A DNA stretch of 64,000 nucleotides from the NCBI RefSeq assembly GCF_964030925.1, contig NZ_OZ034992.1, positions 1,488,001 through 1,552,000 of the forward strand, in the 5' to 3' direction. Origin of the DNA: Spiroplasma_E sp902809815. GTDB taxonomy: Bacteria > Bacillota_I > Bacilli_A > Mycoplasmatales > VBWQ01. Shown piece after piece: positions 44,886 through 55,835 of the stretch. The notes beneath the pieces are model-generated. The model was not told the origin of the DNA. It saw only the letters and a program-made list of their open reading frames with translations, and did no database searches. Position 1 is the first letter of the stretch. Every line of letters begins with the position of its first letter. The position numbers were made by a program, and so were the translations under genes.

Positions 44886-46590
44886 TTACAAGTTTGGTAA
44901 GTTTAATTTAGATTTAACTGTTGATGATTGAGTTTGTAAATCAATTGCACTAATTTCTTTTTTTTCGATGTCATCAAAATCACTATCACATTCTAAATTA
45001 CTTTCTAATTCATTAATTTTGTATTTTAATCTTTCTGCCAAATTCATATTGGAACTTTCAATATCATTTATTTTAAATCATTTTCCATCAAATAATAATT
45101 CATATACTATTGTTTCTTCAGATTTATCATTTGTATTTAATAAACCAGAATAATTAGATTCCTCTTTATTTGGATTTTTCAAAGTAACACTTAATTTATA
45201 CATACCAAATGATAAACATAGTTCATCAAGGGGTAAAGAAATATTTTTAGTTCAAATTATTTGCTTAGAATCTTTATTAATACAGTTCAATACTACTGAT
45301 TGTAAACATTCTTTTTCTAATCCTAATAATTGCTTTGAAATAGTTATTTCTGTTGTTAATTCTTTACGAAATACTTTTGTTGCTGCTACTCAAAGTATTT
45401 TTAACGCAGCCGCTTTTTTATTAGGTGATGTTTTTAACTTTAATCTATCTAAATGACTAATCTTTGGACATATTCCGTAATTAAATTTAATTAATTGTCA
45501 ATAAAATTGTTTTAAAACTATTTAGTGTTATTGAATATAGAAATAAATATTTTTTGAAAAAATAGTTTAAAAAATGAGTTTACATTTTAAACAAAAAAAT
45601 GTTAATAATATTTTTATATTAACTCGATAAAAATTTAAATTTTAAAAAAATATTTTTAATATTTTTTTATTTTAATGATTTTATTTTATTAAAAATTTCA
45701 CAAAGTAAGTTAAATCTTAAGTACATAAGTCTAAATTTAGATTTTCTACATTTATTTACTAAAATTTTGAATCTTTTCAATCAAGCAAAGACATGTTCAA
45801 CTTTAATTCTAATTTTAGATACAATCTTATTGTATTTTTATAAATATTTTGTATACCTTGATATCCTAAATCACCAATAATTATTGTTTTTTCTGAAAAT
45901 TCAAGATTTGAATTTTTTAATATTTGAAAATCATGCACTTTACCATTATCAGCAAAAATATCAACAATTTTTTTATTAAAAAAATCATATACAATTTGAA
46001 ATTTTATAGAATACATTCAACTTTTACCAGAAAAATATTCTAACTGTAGTTTTTTTTAGTTGGTCTTTCAATTTCAATCTCAGTTGAATCAATTAAATAA
46101 AATTGAAATTCATTTGAATTTTCTTGTTTTTTATCAATTTTTAATTTATATCTTTCTTTTAAAAATTGGTAATCTTTGTGATTACTAAGTTTATTTTCTA
46201 CTCAAGTAATATTTCGAAAACAACTTGATGGGCTCATTTTAGATTTAATACTCATTTGAAAAAAAGTATAATATTCTTTTCAGTATAATAAAGTCATCAT
46301 TAATCTTTCTTCTACTGAAAGTTTATTTTTTCGACCTTTATTTTTTTCTAATTTTTCTATTTCAATTAATTTTTCTAACATTTCATTAAAATGAAAACGT
46401 TTTATACCAAAATATCTGTAAAATTCTTCATTTTTTAATTTTTTTAAATTTTCAAAAATCATTTTTATCAACACTTTTCTAAATTTATTGTTAATAACAA
46501 AATTATAAAATAAATTTTAAAATTATTAATTGACTTTTAAAAAATTTAATTACGGAATATGTCTTTTGTTTGACTTTTTTCTTTATTCAT
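44886..46590 (-). pseudogene. Unknown protein split by an IS5-like element
   Basis: The start MNKEKSQTK lies right of the IS (ATG 46590, SD GGAG) and the rest left of it (ISHLDRLKLKTSPNKKAAALKIL... VKSKLNLPNL, stop 44886). Removing the IS and one TTT joins them in frame, giving about 201 residues. It is hydrophilic, contains LWVAATKVFRKELTTEITIS and an acidic C-terminal half (LECDSDFDDIEKKE). No family recognised; no signal peptide. Confidence 0.7.
45466..46564 (-). mobile_element. IS5-family insertion sequence with a 59-bp deletion, copy F
   Basis: Minus-oriented; ends GGACATATTCC (45466) and GGAATATGTCT (46564), target repeat TTT at 45463-45465 and 46565-46567. Compared with copy A it lacks 59 bp within the second frame, apparently between two TTGTATTTT repeats,  which shifts the frame after QNIYKNTI and removes the catalytic-E region from frame. 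Frame 0 still has the eight-A tract. Transposase inactive. Confidence 0.9.
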
Positions 46591-46949
46591 AAATTTTCTC
46601 CATTCAAATTAATAATCTTATTTAATTTTATTATATGACCAAGTTCTCCATTAATGCCTAATATTTTAACTTTTAATAAATTCATTATTTAAATAACATA
46701 GTTATTCGAAAATTATTATTTTTATTTATTTTACTGTTTTATTTAACATATCTTTTTATCTTCCTTTTCTCTAAAACTTTAATTTAATAAAAACACTTTC
46801 ATTTTATTTAAAAACTAATATTAATAGTCAATAATATATTAATATTATTCATTTTTCCAGTCCAATTAATTACACGACACTATCTTAATTTTTAATTTGA
46901 TATAATTATAAAAAGAGTAAGTATATTAAAAATAGATTGGGGTATTTTT
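46591..46949. other. Gap between a split gene and a membrane-protein gene
   Basis: This 359-base AT-rich stretch separates divergent genes and should hold promoters for both. A TATAAT box at about 46903-46912 fits the plus-strand gene at 46950. A 40-residue minus-strand frame (MNLLKVKILGINGELGHIIKLN..., start 46685) could be a small gene coupled to the one at 46590, but support is weak. Confidence 0.35.
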
Positions 46950-48494
46950 ATGATAGAGGAAATAAATTCTAGTTCAATGAAAGAACCAAAAATTTATCGT
47001 ATTGGTCTATATAGCAAATTAACAATTCTTATTAATGGCCTTCTAATTACTACGAGTTTAATGATAGGTTGGGCTTTATGAGCAACTATTGGTCGAGATG
47101 CAATTGATAACTATATTAAATGATTCAATAATCCACAACAACCTAATTCTAATTTACAAATTAGTTTCAATATAATAAGTATTATTGTTTTCATAGTCTC
47201 TGGTTTATCTTTAGCATTAGTAGTCGTACCTTTTATTTTTTTAAAAACTAAAAATAGTGTATCAGCACTTTTTTGTTTAATAAGTTTTATTTTTTCAGCA
47301 ATATTTGTTATCTTTCTTATTGTATTTTTTATTTTTAGATTTAAAACTTTTACTTTCTTAGCTAATAAAAAAGACGGCGAAAAAATAAATACAACTGGTA
47401 ACTTTCTAATAGCTTTTTTACCATGAATGTTGGCTGAACTATTTGCAATACTTTTATTAATCCACAGTCTCTGATTAATTATTAATATTACCTCTAAATA
47501 CAAATCAAATACACTATTAATGCCTATTGCTAAACCAAAAGCAAAACAAGAAACAGTAATAGCAAAACAAGAAGTTGATGATACGATAACGCTTCCTAAC
47601 GTCGTACCAATACCAGTACCTCAAAATAATGAAGAACAACAAGTAGCAAACCAAGAAACTAACAATACTGTTCTTAAGCAAGATCTAACACAAGAAAAAA
47701 TAATCACTAACCCTTCAACATCAACTGTCCATTATACTAATCATGAACTATCACAAACACCAACGCAAGGTGCCTATCATGCCGAAACTGTTTCGCCAAC
47801 CCCAGGTACTCTTACTAATCTTAAATCCGAATCTATTACAAATGAAGAAGAAATAAATGATAATATCGAAAATGCAACAATATATTCAGAACCAACAGTT
47901 GAAAAAACAAGTGTAGAAGATACAACAATATATTCAAAATCACCAACAACAGAAAGTAATATTAATAGCGAAACTAATTACCAACCAAAAAATCAAGGTG
48001 GTTTTGATGTTAAAGACAGTAGTTATTGTGAATCTGAAACATCTAATTTTAATGAACAAGCAACAACAATAACTGTTGAAGAAACACAACCAATAATAGA
48101 AAAAACAAATACAAAAAAAGAAACAATCGAAGTGCAAAAAGTTACTACTCACCATTGAACATTAGAACAAATTGAAGCTGTTTGAGAAAAAGCGGAAATA
48201 ATTGATGGTGTTAGTGATAAATTATATCGTAAAGATTATGGTGGTGCTTGAATGTTTCGTGATTCATTTACCACTGATTATAGCGCAGCAGATAACTTAG
48301 AAACTTACTCTTGAACTATTGTTCTACATCGTCCTACTAGTCAACAAGGAACAACTGAATTATATAATCTAGATCCAATGAATATTGTTAATGCAAAAAG
48401 TAAAGGTGAAAATTACCCTTCTTGAAAAACTAAAATTTCTTCAAAAGGAAATAAAAATATTGCAAAAGAACAACATTGAAAAGCACGAACATAA
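46950..48494 (+). CDS. Membrane protein with long disordered linker and degenerate HNH-like C-terminal domain
   Basis: 514 residues. Residues 1-190 hold about five membrane segments (e.g. LTILINGLLITTSLMIGWALW; IIVFIVSGLSLALVVVPFIF; ISFIFSAIFVIFLIVFFIF). Residues 190-400 are a Thr/Gln/Glu/Asn-rich linker with imperfect repeats (ATIYSEPTVEKTSVEDTTIYS). Residues 403-514 match the RKDxxGAW...NLxP...N...KG type of HNH-like domain (VWEKAEIIDG, YRKDYGGAWMFRDSF, WTIVLHRP, YNLDPMNIVNAKSKG). The usual catalytic D-H pair in W-x-I-D-H-I-x-P is here V-L. The domain may bind nucleic acid or a partner without cutting. Start GGGG-8-ATG. Confidence 0.7.
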
Positions 48495-48543
48495 ATATAA
48501 TAAAAAAGATTTATTTTAAAATAAATCTTTTTTATTATATTTA
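48492..48543. terminator. 52-bp perfect palindrome terminator
   Basis: The arms are 26 bp with no loop, centred at 48517/48518 (GATTTATTTT|AAAATAAATC core), and include the stop codon of the upstream gene. T-tracts occur on both strands. Confidence 0.85.
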
Positions 48544-48585
48544 ATATTTAATAGTAATTTAAAATAAATATAGTATCATTTATTT

Positions 48586-49596
48586 ATGAATACACAAACT
48601 ACCATTGAACATTTATATATAGAAATACCTAATTTTAAACATGAAGTAAATACTAACTATTCTTATTTTATAGAAAGTATTAAAAAAGAATTAACAAAAA
48701 TAATAAATAAATACCAATTAAACTTAAAAACAATTTATCTTGCTAACAAAAATAAGTCAGTTTTACCAATTAATTTTTTAGAGCAATTATTAATAATACT
48801 TAAACCATTGACAACCACTATCAAAGAATACAACTTTGAATGTACTATTAATAATACCAATTTCACAACTCTACAATTATTTTCCAAATTTCAAATTAAT
48901 CGTTTAATTTGAAAAATAATTAGTTTTCAAAATCAATTAAATAACAAATTTAATTATCAACAAAGTATAAAAATTATTAATGATGCTATTAACTTAAAAA
49001 TTAATAATTTCTCAATTGATTTAAAATATAATCTTCCTCATCAAACAGTAATTGATGTTAATAATGATTTACAAATATGTATGCAATTAAAAACACCTCA
49101 TATTAGCTATGATAGTTATAATCACAAACAAAATCTTACTATTAAAAGATACATTAATAATTTCTTAAAAAAGCACAAATATGATAACTATGAATACTAT
49201 AGTTATAGTAAAAATACTAATAATCAATCAAAATATATTATTGCATATTGTTTATTAGAAAACTATTATGGAATTGGTCCAAATGCTGTTTCATATATTA
49301 AAACAGAAGATAAAGCAATAATAATTACTAATAGCAATAACATTAATAATAACAATCAAAAAAATAGTATTTTATCAACAAATGAAATTTTAATCCAAAA
49401 ATTAATACAAGGTTTATTACTAAAAAAGGGAATAAAATTTAACAAAAATGATAATATTCTAGAGCAGCCACTGATTAGTAAATTAATCAAAAATAAACAA
49501 ATAAAAATAAAAAATAATCATTTATCTTGCACAAATAGTTCCTGATTATTGTTAAATGATTTAATAGTTGATATTATAACTAATACTACTATTTAA
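48586..49596 (+). CDS. HemW-like protein lacking the radical-SAM cysteines
   Basis: 336 residues. The order of motifs follows HemW/HemN-like proteins: LYIEIPNFKHE (LYIHIPFC position), LKTIYLANKNKS (GGGTPS position), ILKPL, YNFECTIN (FECNP), INRLIWKIISFQ (ISIGVQSF), INNFSIDLKYNLPHQT (ISIDLIYGLPNQT), SYDSYN, YYSYSK, YGIGPNAVSYI (G.G..A.S). The CxxxCxxC iron-sulfur motif and GGGTP are absent, so SAM chemistry is not expected. It may be a divergent or repurposed paralogue. It ends 26 bases before pepV and is probably co-transcribed. Confidence 0.75.
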
Positions 49597-49622
49597 ATTT
49601 ATATATCAAGGAGTGAATAAAT

Positions 49623-50984
49623 ATGGAATTCAATGAAAAATTGCTAAAAGAAAAATATTTTCCGCAAGCACTAACAAAAATAAAAGAAATTGTTAAAATT
49701 CAATCATATGCTCAACCACCCACAACAGCAGCACCTTATGGGCCTGGTGTTAAGGAAGTATTAGATTATGCTATTAATTTAGGACAAGAATTAGGTTTTA
49801 AAACTTATCGTGATAAAAACAATAAGTATGGATATTTAGAATATGGTGATGGTAAAGAAATATTTGCCATGTTAGGTCATCTTGATGTTGTACCACCAGG
49901 TAATTTAGAAGAATGAAAAATTCCACCTTTTTCGCCAGAAATTATTAATGATATTTTATATGGACGAGGTGTATTAGATGATAAAGGTCCAACAATTATT
50001 ATTCTATACTGTTTAAAATATTTAAAAGATCATGGCTATCAACCAAATCGTCGAATTAGAGTTATCTTTGGTTTAACTGAAGAAACAACATGAGATTCAA
50101 TTAACACATATATGAAGCAAGAAGGTACTCCAACTTTTGGTTTTACTCCTGATGGTATGTTTCCGCTAGTATATGCTGAAAAAGGAATTATTAACTTAGC
50201 TATTATTGGTACAGGTCATAAATCCATTGTTATTAATGCAGGTGATGCTTACAATGTCACTTGTTCTACTAGTAATATTAATGGTGTTGATATTGAATCA
50301 TTTGTTAAAATTGGGAAAAATAAGAAATATCGAATTGAAAATAATAATCAACAAATTACCATTCATGGTAAACCAGCACATGGGTCACGACCAGATGAAG
50401 GAATTAATGCAGGATTAAGAAGTTTATTAATTTTAAATGAACTTAAAGTTGAACATAATCTAATTAAATTTGTTGGTGATATTTTACAAGAAGATACTGC
50501 TTTAACAAAATATTTTGGTGATTTAGATGATGAATCTGGAAGTTTTACTATTAATGTTGGCATTGTTGAAATTAATAGCAAAAGTTCAAAATTAGGATGT
50601 AATATCCGTATTCCAGTTAAAACTGATTTACAAGAAATTTTAAATAGATTAACAAAAATATTAAAACCTTATAATTTAACAATAAAACAACAACATTATG
50701 ATAAACCATTATATATGCCACAAGAATCAACAATTGTTATTAAATTAATGGAAATTTATCAAGAAGTTACTGGTGATAAAAAAGCAAAACCAATTGCAAT
50801 TGGTGGTGGAACTTATGCTAGAGCAATGCCAAATTGTGTAGCATTTGGTGCGATATTTGATCATACTAACTCAACTGAACATCAATATAATGAATGTATT
50901 AAAGTTGACGAATTATGAAAATCAATGTTAATTTATGTACGTGCTATTAGTACACTGGGAAGTTTAGAAATTGGTAAATTATAA
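49623..50984 (+). CDS. pepV: Dipeptidase PepV, M20 family
   Basis: 453 residues. A zinc-dependent cytosolic dipeptidase that frees amino acids from imported peptides. Metal and catalytic motifs of the M20 family are present: LGHLDVVP (H86, D88), GRGVLDDKGP (bridging D), FGLTEETTWDS (E pair), FTPDGMFP (D) and FDHTNSTEHQ near the end (H). The dimerisation lid (residues about 185-340) is in the middle. It has SD AAGGAG, and a strong terminator follows. In a peptide-scavenging mollicute it feeds the amino-acid pool. Confidence 0.93.
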
Positions 50985-51015
50985 AAAAAGTTAGAATAAA
51001 CTATTCTAACTTTTT
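50985..51015. terminator. Terminator after pepV
   Basis: AAAAAGTTAGAATA and TATTCTAACTTTTT form a 14-bp stem with a 3-base loop. Works for pepV and, in reverse, for the minus-strand gene ending at 51037. Confidence 0.9.
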
Positions 51016-51036
51016 ATATTTTCATTCAAATAAATT

Positions 51037-52194
51037 TTATGCAATTGAAGGAGTTCTAGGACAACCAACAAAAGCAGGACCATTAATACTATTAATAACA
51101 CTTACCAATTCATCATTAAAGTTATTACTTAATTGTCGTTCATCACTACTATTAATACTCATATAATTACTATTAGTTACTATTTCCTCTAATTCATTAT
51201 TTGGAGTAGACGTAAAAAATTTCTGTCATTGTTTTTTAGCATATTTATTTAATACTTTATTACCAATAGTATCATTGATAATTAAACCAAACATAATAGC
51301 AAACATTGGAACTTGAAAAAATGTAGATTCAAATTCTGGTAATCTATCAGCAGTATACATAACAGCTGCAGTTTTAATTGCATTATCTATTATAGTTGCT
51401 ATTACCATTGCTGTTAAATAACCACCACTTTTTAAAAGACTCATACATTTTGATTGTTGAGAAAGTAATGATTCTAACTCATCATTTTCATTATTATTAT
51501 TTAAACAATTAAAATATCTTTTGAAAGCAAACCACATATGTGTTTTTGTTAAATATTCTATACCCTTATCTATTAAGATAGAAGTATAACATAAAACTTC
51601 TGCTCGTATAATTGTTGATAAAATATTTGGGCCATAAATAATTTTACTTCAATATTCAGCTAAACTAGTTAAAGAACCAACTGAATACATACTAGAAGCC
51701 GTAATCATAAAATGATTCGAAATTCAATATCCAGCTTTTGCTATTAGCATTTTTCCAAAGATAGCTGTTTTTGAAAGACATGAATAACCTTCTTCAACAC
51801 CAATTTCGGGATATAAAGATAAAAGTGGACTCATTTCTTGATCAGCAGTTCTATTAAATATTGCTCTTCCCTCTTGTCAAATTTTTTCTGCGCCCCATTT
51901 TCATAAATTCATTGCTTGTGTACTAATTACCAATTGTACTGGAGTTACTCCAAAATCAACTAAATTATTTAAAGGATTTACTTTATTTCAATCAATTGAT
52001 CCAATACTAGTAACTGCTACCTGAAATACTCGTTGTACAGTTTTCAAACCAACTGCTGCTGTTAATAAACTAGCTGTTCCAATTATTTTTTTAGTATCTG
52101 ATCATATTAAACTACTTCAACTATTATTAATAGTATTTGCTTCTATATTGCTATCTATATCATTATTTATTAATAACTCTTCTTCTTGTGGCAT
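51037..52194 (-). CDS. Unknown protein with several hydrophobic segments
   Basis: 385 residues, not recognised. Hydrophobic stretches occur at IIGTASLLTAAVGLKTV, MLIAKAGYWISNHFMI, GGYLTAMVIATIIDNAIKTAAVM and VPMFAIMFGLIINDTIG, so it could be a multi-pass membrane protein. It lacks a signal peptide. The N- and C-termini are polar. ATG 52194 follows AGAGAGAAGAGAAAA. Confidence 0.6.
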
Positions 52195-52433
52195 TTTTTC
52201 TCTTCTCTCTATTTCTTTATTAAAACATAAAAAACACATTAGTAACAAACTTTACAAAAGTGGTTATAAACCATATTTTGTTAAATTGCTTTTATGTGTT
52301 TTAACAATAGTATAAAGGATTATCACTTAATAATCAATATATAAATTCAATAATTTAAAAATATTTATTTGGGTATTTATTATATATTTGTTACAATTAT
52401 TAAGCATTTATGAAAAGTATTAAGGAGTAAAAA
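52195..52433. promoter_or_regulatory. Divergent promoter region
   Basis: Holds promoters for the minus-strand gene at 52194 and mnmA. Inverted repeats are visible (AAAACACAT near 52231 with ATGTGTTTT near 52292; TGGTTATAAACCA around 52261). An SD AAGGAG precedes mnmA, inside a 6-codon frame ATGAAAAGTATTAAGGAG. Confidence 0.4.
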
Positions 52434-53549
52434 ATGACAGAAAAAAAACGCATTGTTGTTGGTATGAGTGGTGGTGTTGATTCATCAGTAACAGCAGCAC
52501 TTTTACAAGCAGAAGGCCATGAAGTTATTGGTCTTTTTATGCGTAATTGAGATTCACTTTTAAATAATGATTTACAAGGTAACAATAATCAAGATATTTG
52601 TCCACAAGAACAAGATTATCTTGATGCTTTAGCTGTTTGCCAAAAATTAAATATTAAATTAGAAAGAATTGATTTTGTTAAGGAATATTGAGATAATGTT
52701 TTTACTTATTTTCTTGAAGAATTTAAAAAAAGTCGTACTCCTAATCCCGATATTCTATGTAACAAATATATTAAATTCGATGCTTTTTTAAAATATGCAC
52801 AAAAAAATTTACAAGCAGATTATATTGCAATGGGGCACTATGCACGAATTAACTACAATCCAATTACTAAACAATATCAGTTATTAAAAGGAATTGATGA
52901 TAATAAAGATCAAAGTTATTTTTTATGTCAATTAACACAAAAACAATTAAAATATAGTTTATTTCCTTTAGGTAATAAAACTAAAACTGAAGTTAGGGAA
53001 TTAGCAAAAAAATATAATTTACCAACAGCAACAAAAAAAGATTCTACTGGCATATGTTTTATTGGTAATCGTAATTTTCAAACATTTTTAACAAATTATT
53101 TACCAGCTAATCCTGGCAAAATTGTTGATATTAATACCAAAACTACTATTGGTAATCACAATGGTGTTTACTACTATACACTTGGTCAAAGAAAAGGTAT
53201 TAATCTTTCAGGAATGAAAGTTCCATATTTTGTTGTTGAAAAAGATGTTACTAATAATATCCTTTATGTTGCTAATGATAATGAAAATAAATGACTAATG
53301 AATAGCGGTTGTACTGTTAAATCATTGAATTGAATTAATAATAGTACATTAAAAAACTCTTTAAAATGTAATGCAAAATTTCGCTATCGTCAATCTGATA
53401 TTGCTGTTATTATTAATTTTATTAATAATGATGAAATTAAGGTTGAATTTTCAGAAAAGATACGCGCTATTACGCCCGGTCAAACTGCTATTTTTTATGA
53501 TGGTGATATTTGTCTTGGTGGTGGAGTTATTGATCAAATATTTCGCTAA
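52434..53549 (+). CDS. mnmA: tRNA-specific 2-thiouridylase MnmA
   Basis: 371 residues. MnmA adds sulfur to uridine-34 of tRNA-Lys, -Gln and -Glu in the cytosol. It has the PP-loop SGGVDSSV (12-19), the catalytic cysteines C109 (DILCNKYIKF) and C208 (STGICFIG), the tRNA-binding DKDQSYFL-like motif DNKDQSYFLC, and the C-terminal beta-barrel (TPGQTAIFYDGDICLGGGVI). Full family length. SD AAGGAG at 8 bases. Confidence 0.95.
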
Positions 53550-53745
53550 TCAATTATTAAAAAACTAATATAAATAATAAAATTTTTAATTGCATATTTT
53601 TTTATAATTTTCAAGATTCAAAAATTACTATTAAACTATTTTTTTAGTTTTTAGATACTTTTATTGCATTTTCTTTTTTACGTTTTTAAAATATAAAACA
53701 ACCAATTGTTATAAAAGTTATAGAAAAAAACAAAAAGAGATTTTA

Positions 53746-54119
53746 ATGAAAAAAATATTAACAATATTAACTATCTTAGCATTTACAATAACTATTGAAA
53801 ATTGTATTAGTAATTTTAACTTAAGCACAATCACATTACAAAATGATTGTTTAAAAAAAATAATGTTCATCAAAGCAATAATGATTTTATTTTTTCTGAT
53901 TTATATAAAAATAATAAAGGCAAAATATATGTAATAACTAATGATGGTATTTATAAATATACTAATGATAAAAATACATTCATAAAAATGAAAGGCATAA
54001 ATGGATTAATAATAAGTTTAAAATTTGATGCAAAAGATAAGATTAATGCTTTAAAAACTAATGACATTTATAAATGTCTAGTCAATAAAAATGATAATAT
54101 GGGAATATTTAATCAGTAA
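53746..54119 (+). pseudogene. Frameshifted lipoprotein-like gene fragment
   Basis: MKKILTILTILAFTITIENCISNFN... is a lipoprotein-like signal with a possible lipobox Cys; the frame then shifts within an A-run near 53853 and continues as SNNDFIFSDLYKNNKGKIYVITNDGIYKYTNDKNTFIKMKG to 54119. This type of sequence resembles repeat units (KIYVGTxxGIYxSTDxGxTF) found in some surface lipoproteins. It is a short remnant, so probably not functional. The gap 53550-53745 before it is AT-rich with no gene seen. Confidence 0.55.
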
Positions 54120-54158
54120 AACCTAATTATAATTAAGCAATATTTAGTTTTTATTTTG

Positions 54159-54193
54159 ATATTTTTTTCTAAAATTAAATTTTAAAAAAATAT
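54159..54193. terminator. Hairpin between converging genes
   Basis: ATATTTTTTTCTAAAATT pairs imperfectly with AATTTTAAAAAAATAT, between the frame ending at 54119 and the minus-strand gene ending at 54193. Confidence 0.5.
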
Positions 54194-54657
54194 TAATTTA
54201 AAATTCGTGGTTTAGATTGAAAAGTATTACTAATACCATTATTACTACTATTACTATCAACAGTATTATTTATAATTGGCTTAATACGCATATCAAATAT
54301 AGTAATAGCAACATTTTTAATACTAATAAAAAATTGCTTTAAAAAATCTAATTGTTCAAATGTAAAATTTAGTTCTTGATTAGTAATCAAATCATTAATT
54401 TTTTTAATATCATAATTATTTTCATAATACACAGCAAAATTATCACATTGATTTTGTTTGATCAACATAAAAAAAGAATTAATAGTATTATTATCCAACT
54501 CTTCAATTGGTAATGCTTTTAAAATTTTAGGTTCAGTATCATTATAAGTTGTTGTTACTTTATATAAAATTTTTAAATCATTATCAATTTTATATTTTTC
54601 TAATTTATAATTTTTTAATTGATTGTTATCATTAACATAATATGATTTGTTTGCCAT
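54193..54657 (-). CDS. Unknown cytosolic protein
   Basis: 154 residues, not recognised. Mostly charged (MANKSYYVNDNNQLKNYKLEKYKIDND...) with one hydrophobic patch (FLKQFFISIKNVAITIFDMRI). No signal peptide. SD AAAGGTGG 6 bases before the ATG. Confidence 0.6.
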   Translation of the reverse strand: MANKSYYVNDNNQLKNYKLEKYKIDNDLKILYKVTTTYNDTEPKILKALPIEELDNNTINSFFMLIKQNQCDNFAVYYENNYDIKKINDLITNQELNFTFEQLDFLKQFFISIKNVAITIFDMRIKPIINNTVDSNSSNNGISNTFQSKPRILN

Positions 54658-54775
54658 TTGATTACCACCTTTAAATAAAATAAATCCTTTTTCAATTTAA
54701 ATAAATGAAAAGAGATTTAAAAAATCAAGTATTAGTTCTTATTTAATTTTACAACTAAATTATTTAGAAATAAAG

Positions 54776-54814
54776 TAAATCTATAATAAAATAATATATT
54801 TTATTATAGATTTA
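54776..54814. terminator. Terminator of the lipoprotein gene
   Basis: TAAATCTATAATAAAAT and ATTTTATTATAGATTTA form a 17-bp stem with a 5-base loop, downstream of the minus-strand stop at 54844. Confidence 0.75.
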
Positions 54815-54843
54815 AATTTAATTTATATTAATTAGAAAATTTA

Positions 54844-55716
54844 TTATTTACTTGGAGTTCCAACAGCCATTTTTTGTGCAAGAATAACACTATCAAAATG
54901 TAACTGTAAAAATGCGGGTTCACCATCATTAAAAGTTTTTATTTCTTCTGTGCCGGTAGGTGAACTAAAAAAATGAGTTGTAAAAGATGTATTTAATACT
55001 TTAAGTAAAGACTCAAACTTTGTTTTGTTTAATTCATCAGTAAACTCTAATTTAAAACCAGAAGTTGGCTGATCGGCCTTGAATCCTTGATCAGCAGTTA
55101 GTTTTAAATCAGTTAAAGGTTCTTTTATAATATTACTTGTTATTACCTTTGAAACATTTAAATTTGCTGCCTTTATATTAATATTATAAGATTTAACAAG
55201 CTTAGCAGCAGTTTTGCTACTCATAATATCAATTTGACAAATACCATCCGCTACTTTAAAGTCAGTTGTGTCAGCAACTGATATTTCACTTGGAGCAGCA
55301 GTTTTAATTGTTACAATTAAATTGGTAATAGCATCAACATCGGATTCTGAATAATCATTATCTTGATTACCGGATGTAAATCCCAATTCCCTTAAAAAGG
55401 TTGCAGCATCAATATCTTTTGCTTTCCATTTACCAGCAGCAGAACCTTCAACTAATAACTTTTCTTTAAACAAATTATCTTTAATAAGATTAGTAGAGTC
55501 AGCAGTGATAATACAAGTTCCAAGATTATCAAAATTTATTACTTCATCAATTATACTTGTATTTTCATCACTATATCATCCTAATAATTCTGCATATTTC
55601 CCATTTAATTGCGGATTATTAGGAATATTTGAACCATTATTACCACACGCAACAACTGAAGGAGTTGCTCCTACTGTTAATGCAAGGGCACCCATTAATC
55701 TTAATATATTTTTCAT
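54844..55716 (-). CDS. Surface lipoprotein, spiralin-like signal
   Basis: 290 residues. The signal MKNILRLMGALALTVGATPSVVAC ends in a lipobox VVAC, so the mature protein is anchored outside. The body contains repeating modules of the form AADLKLTADQGFKADQPTSGFKLEFTDELNKT, Thr/Asp/Lys-rich. The N-terminus and ribosome-binding region (TATTGGAGGTA) are nearly identical to those of the gene at 58157, showing recent duplication or conversion of the 5' end. Spiralin-type lipoproteins are major surface proteins in Spiroplasma. Specific identity as spiralin is not claimed. Confidence 0.75.
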
Positions 55717-55835
55717 ATTCACATATACCTCCAATAATATTCTTTAAATTTATTATAATAACTATAAATCAATAACTTAGTTACTTTTTTTAATATAACA
55801 TAGTATAATAAGTTCTCCAATATTTATTATATACT

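Noticed and set aside
47111..47503. Long minus-strand frame inside the membrane-protein gene
   Set aside because: It mirrors the hydrophobic part of the plus-strand gene at 46950, which has a start site, ribosome-binding site and terminator.
52410..52430. Six-codon frame ATG...TAA just before mnmA
   Set aside because: Its end is the AAGGAG ribosome-binding site of mnmA; most likely chance.
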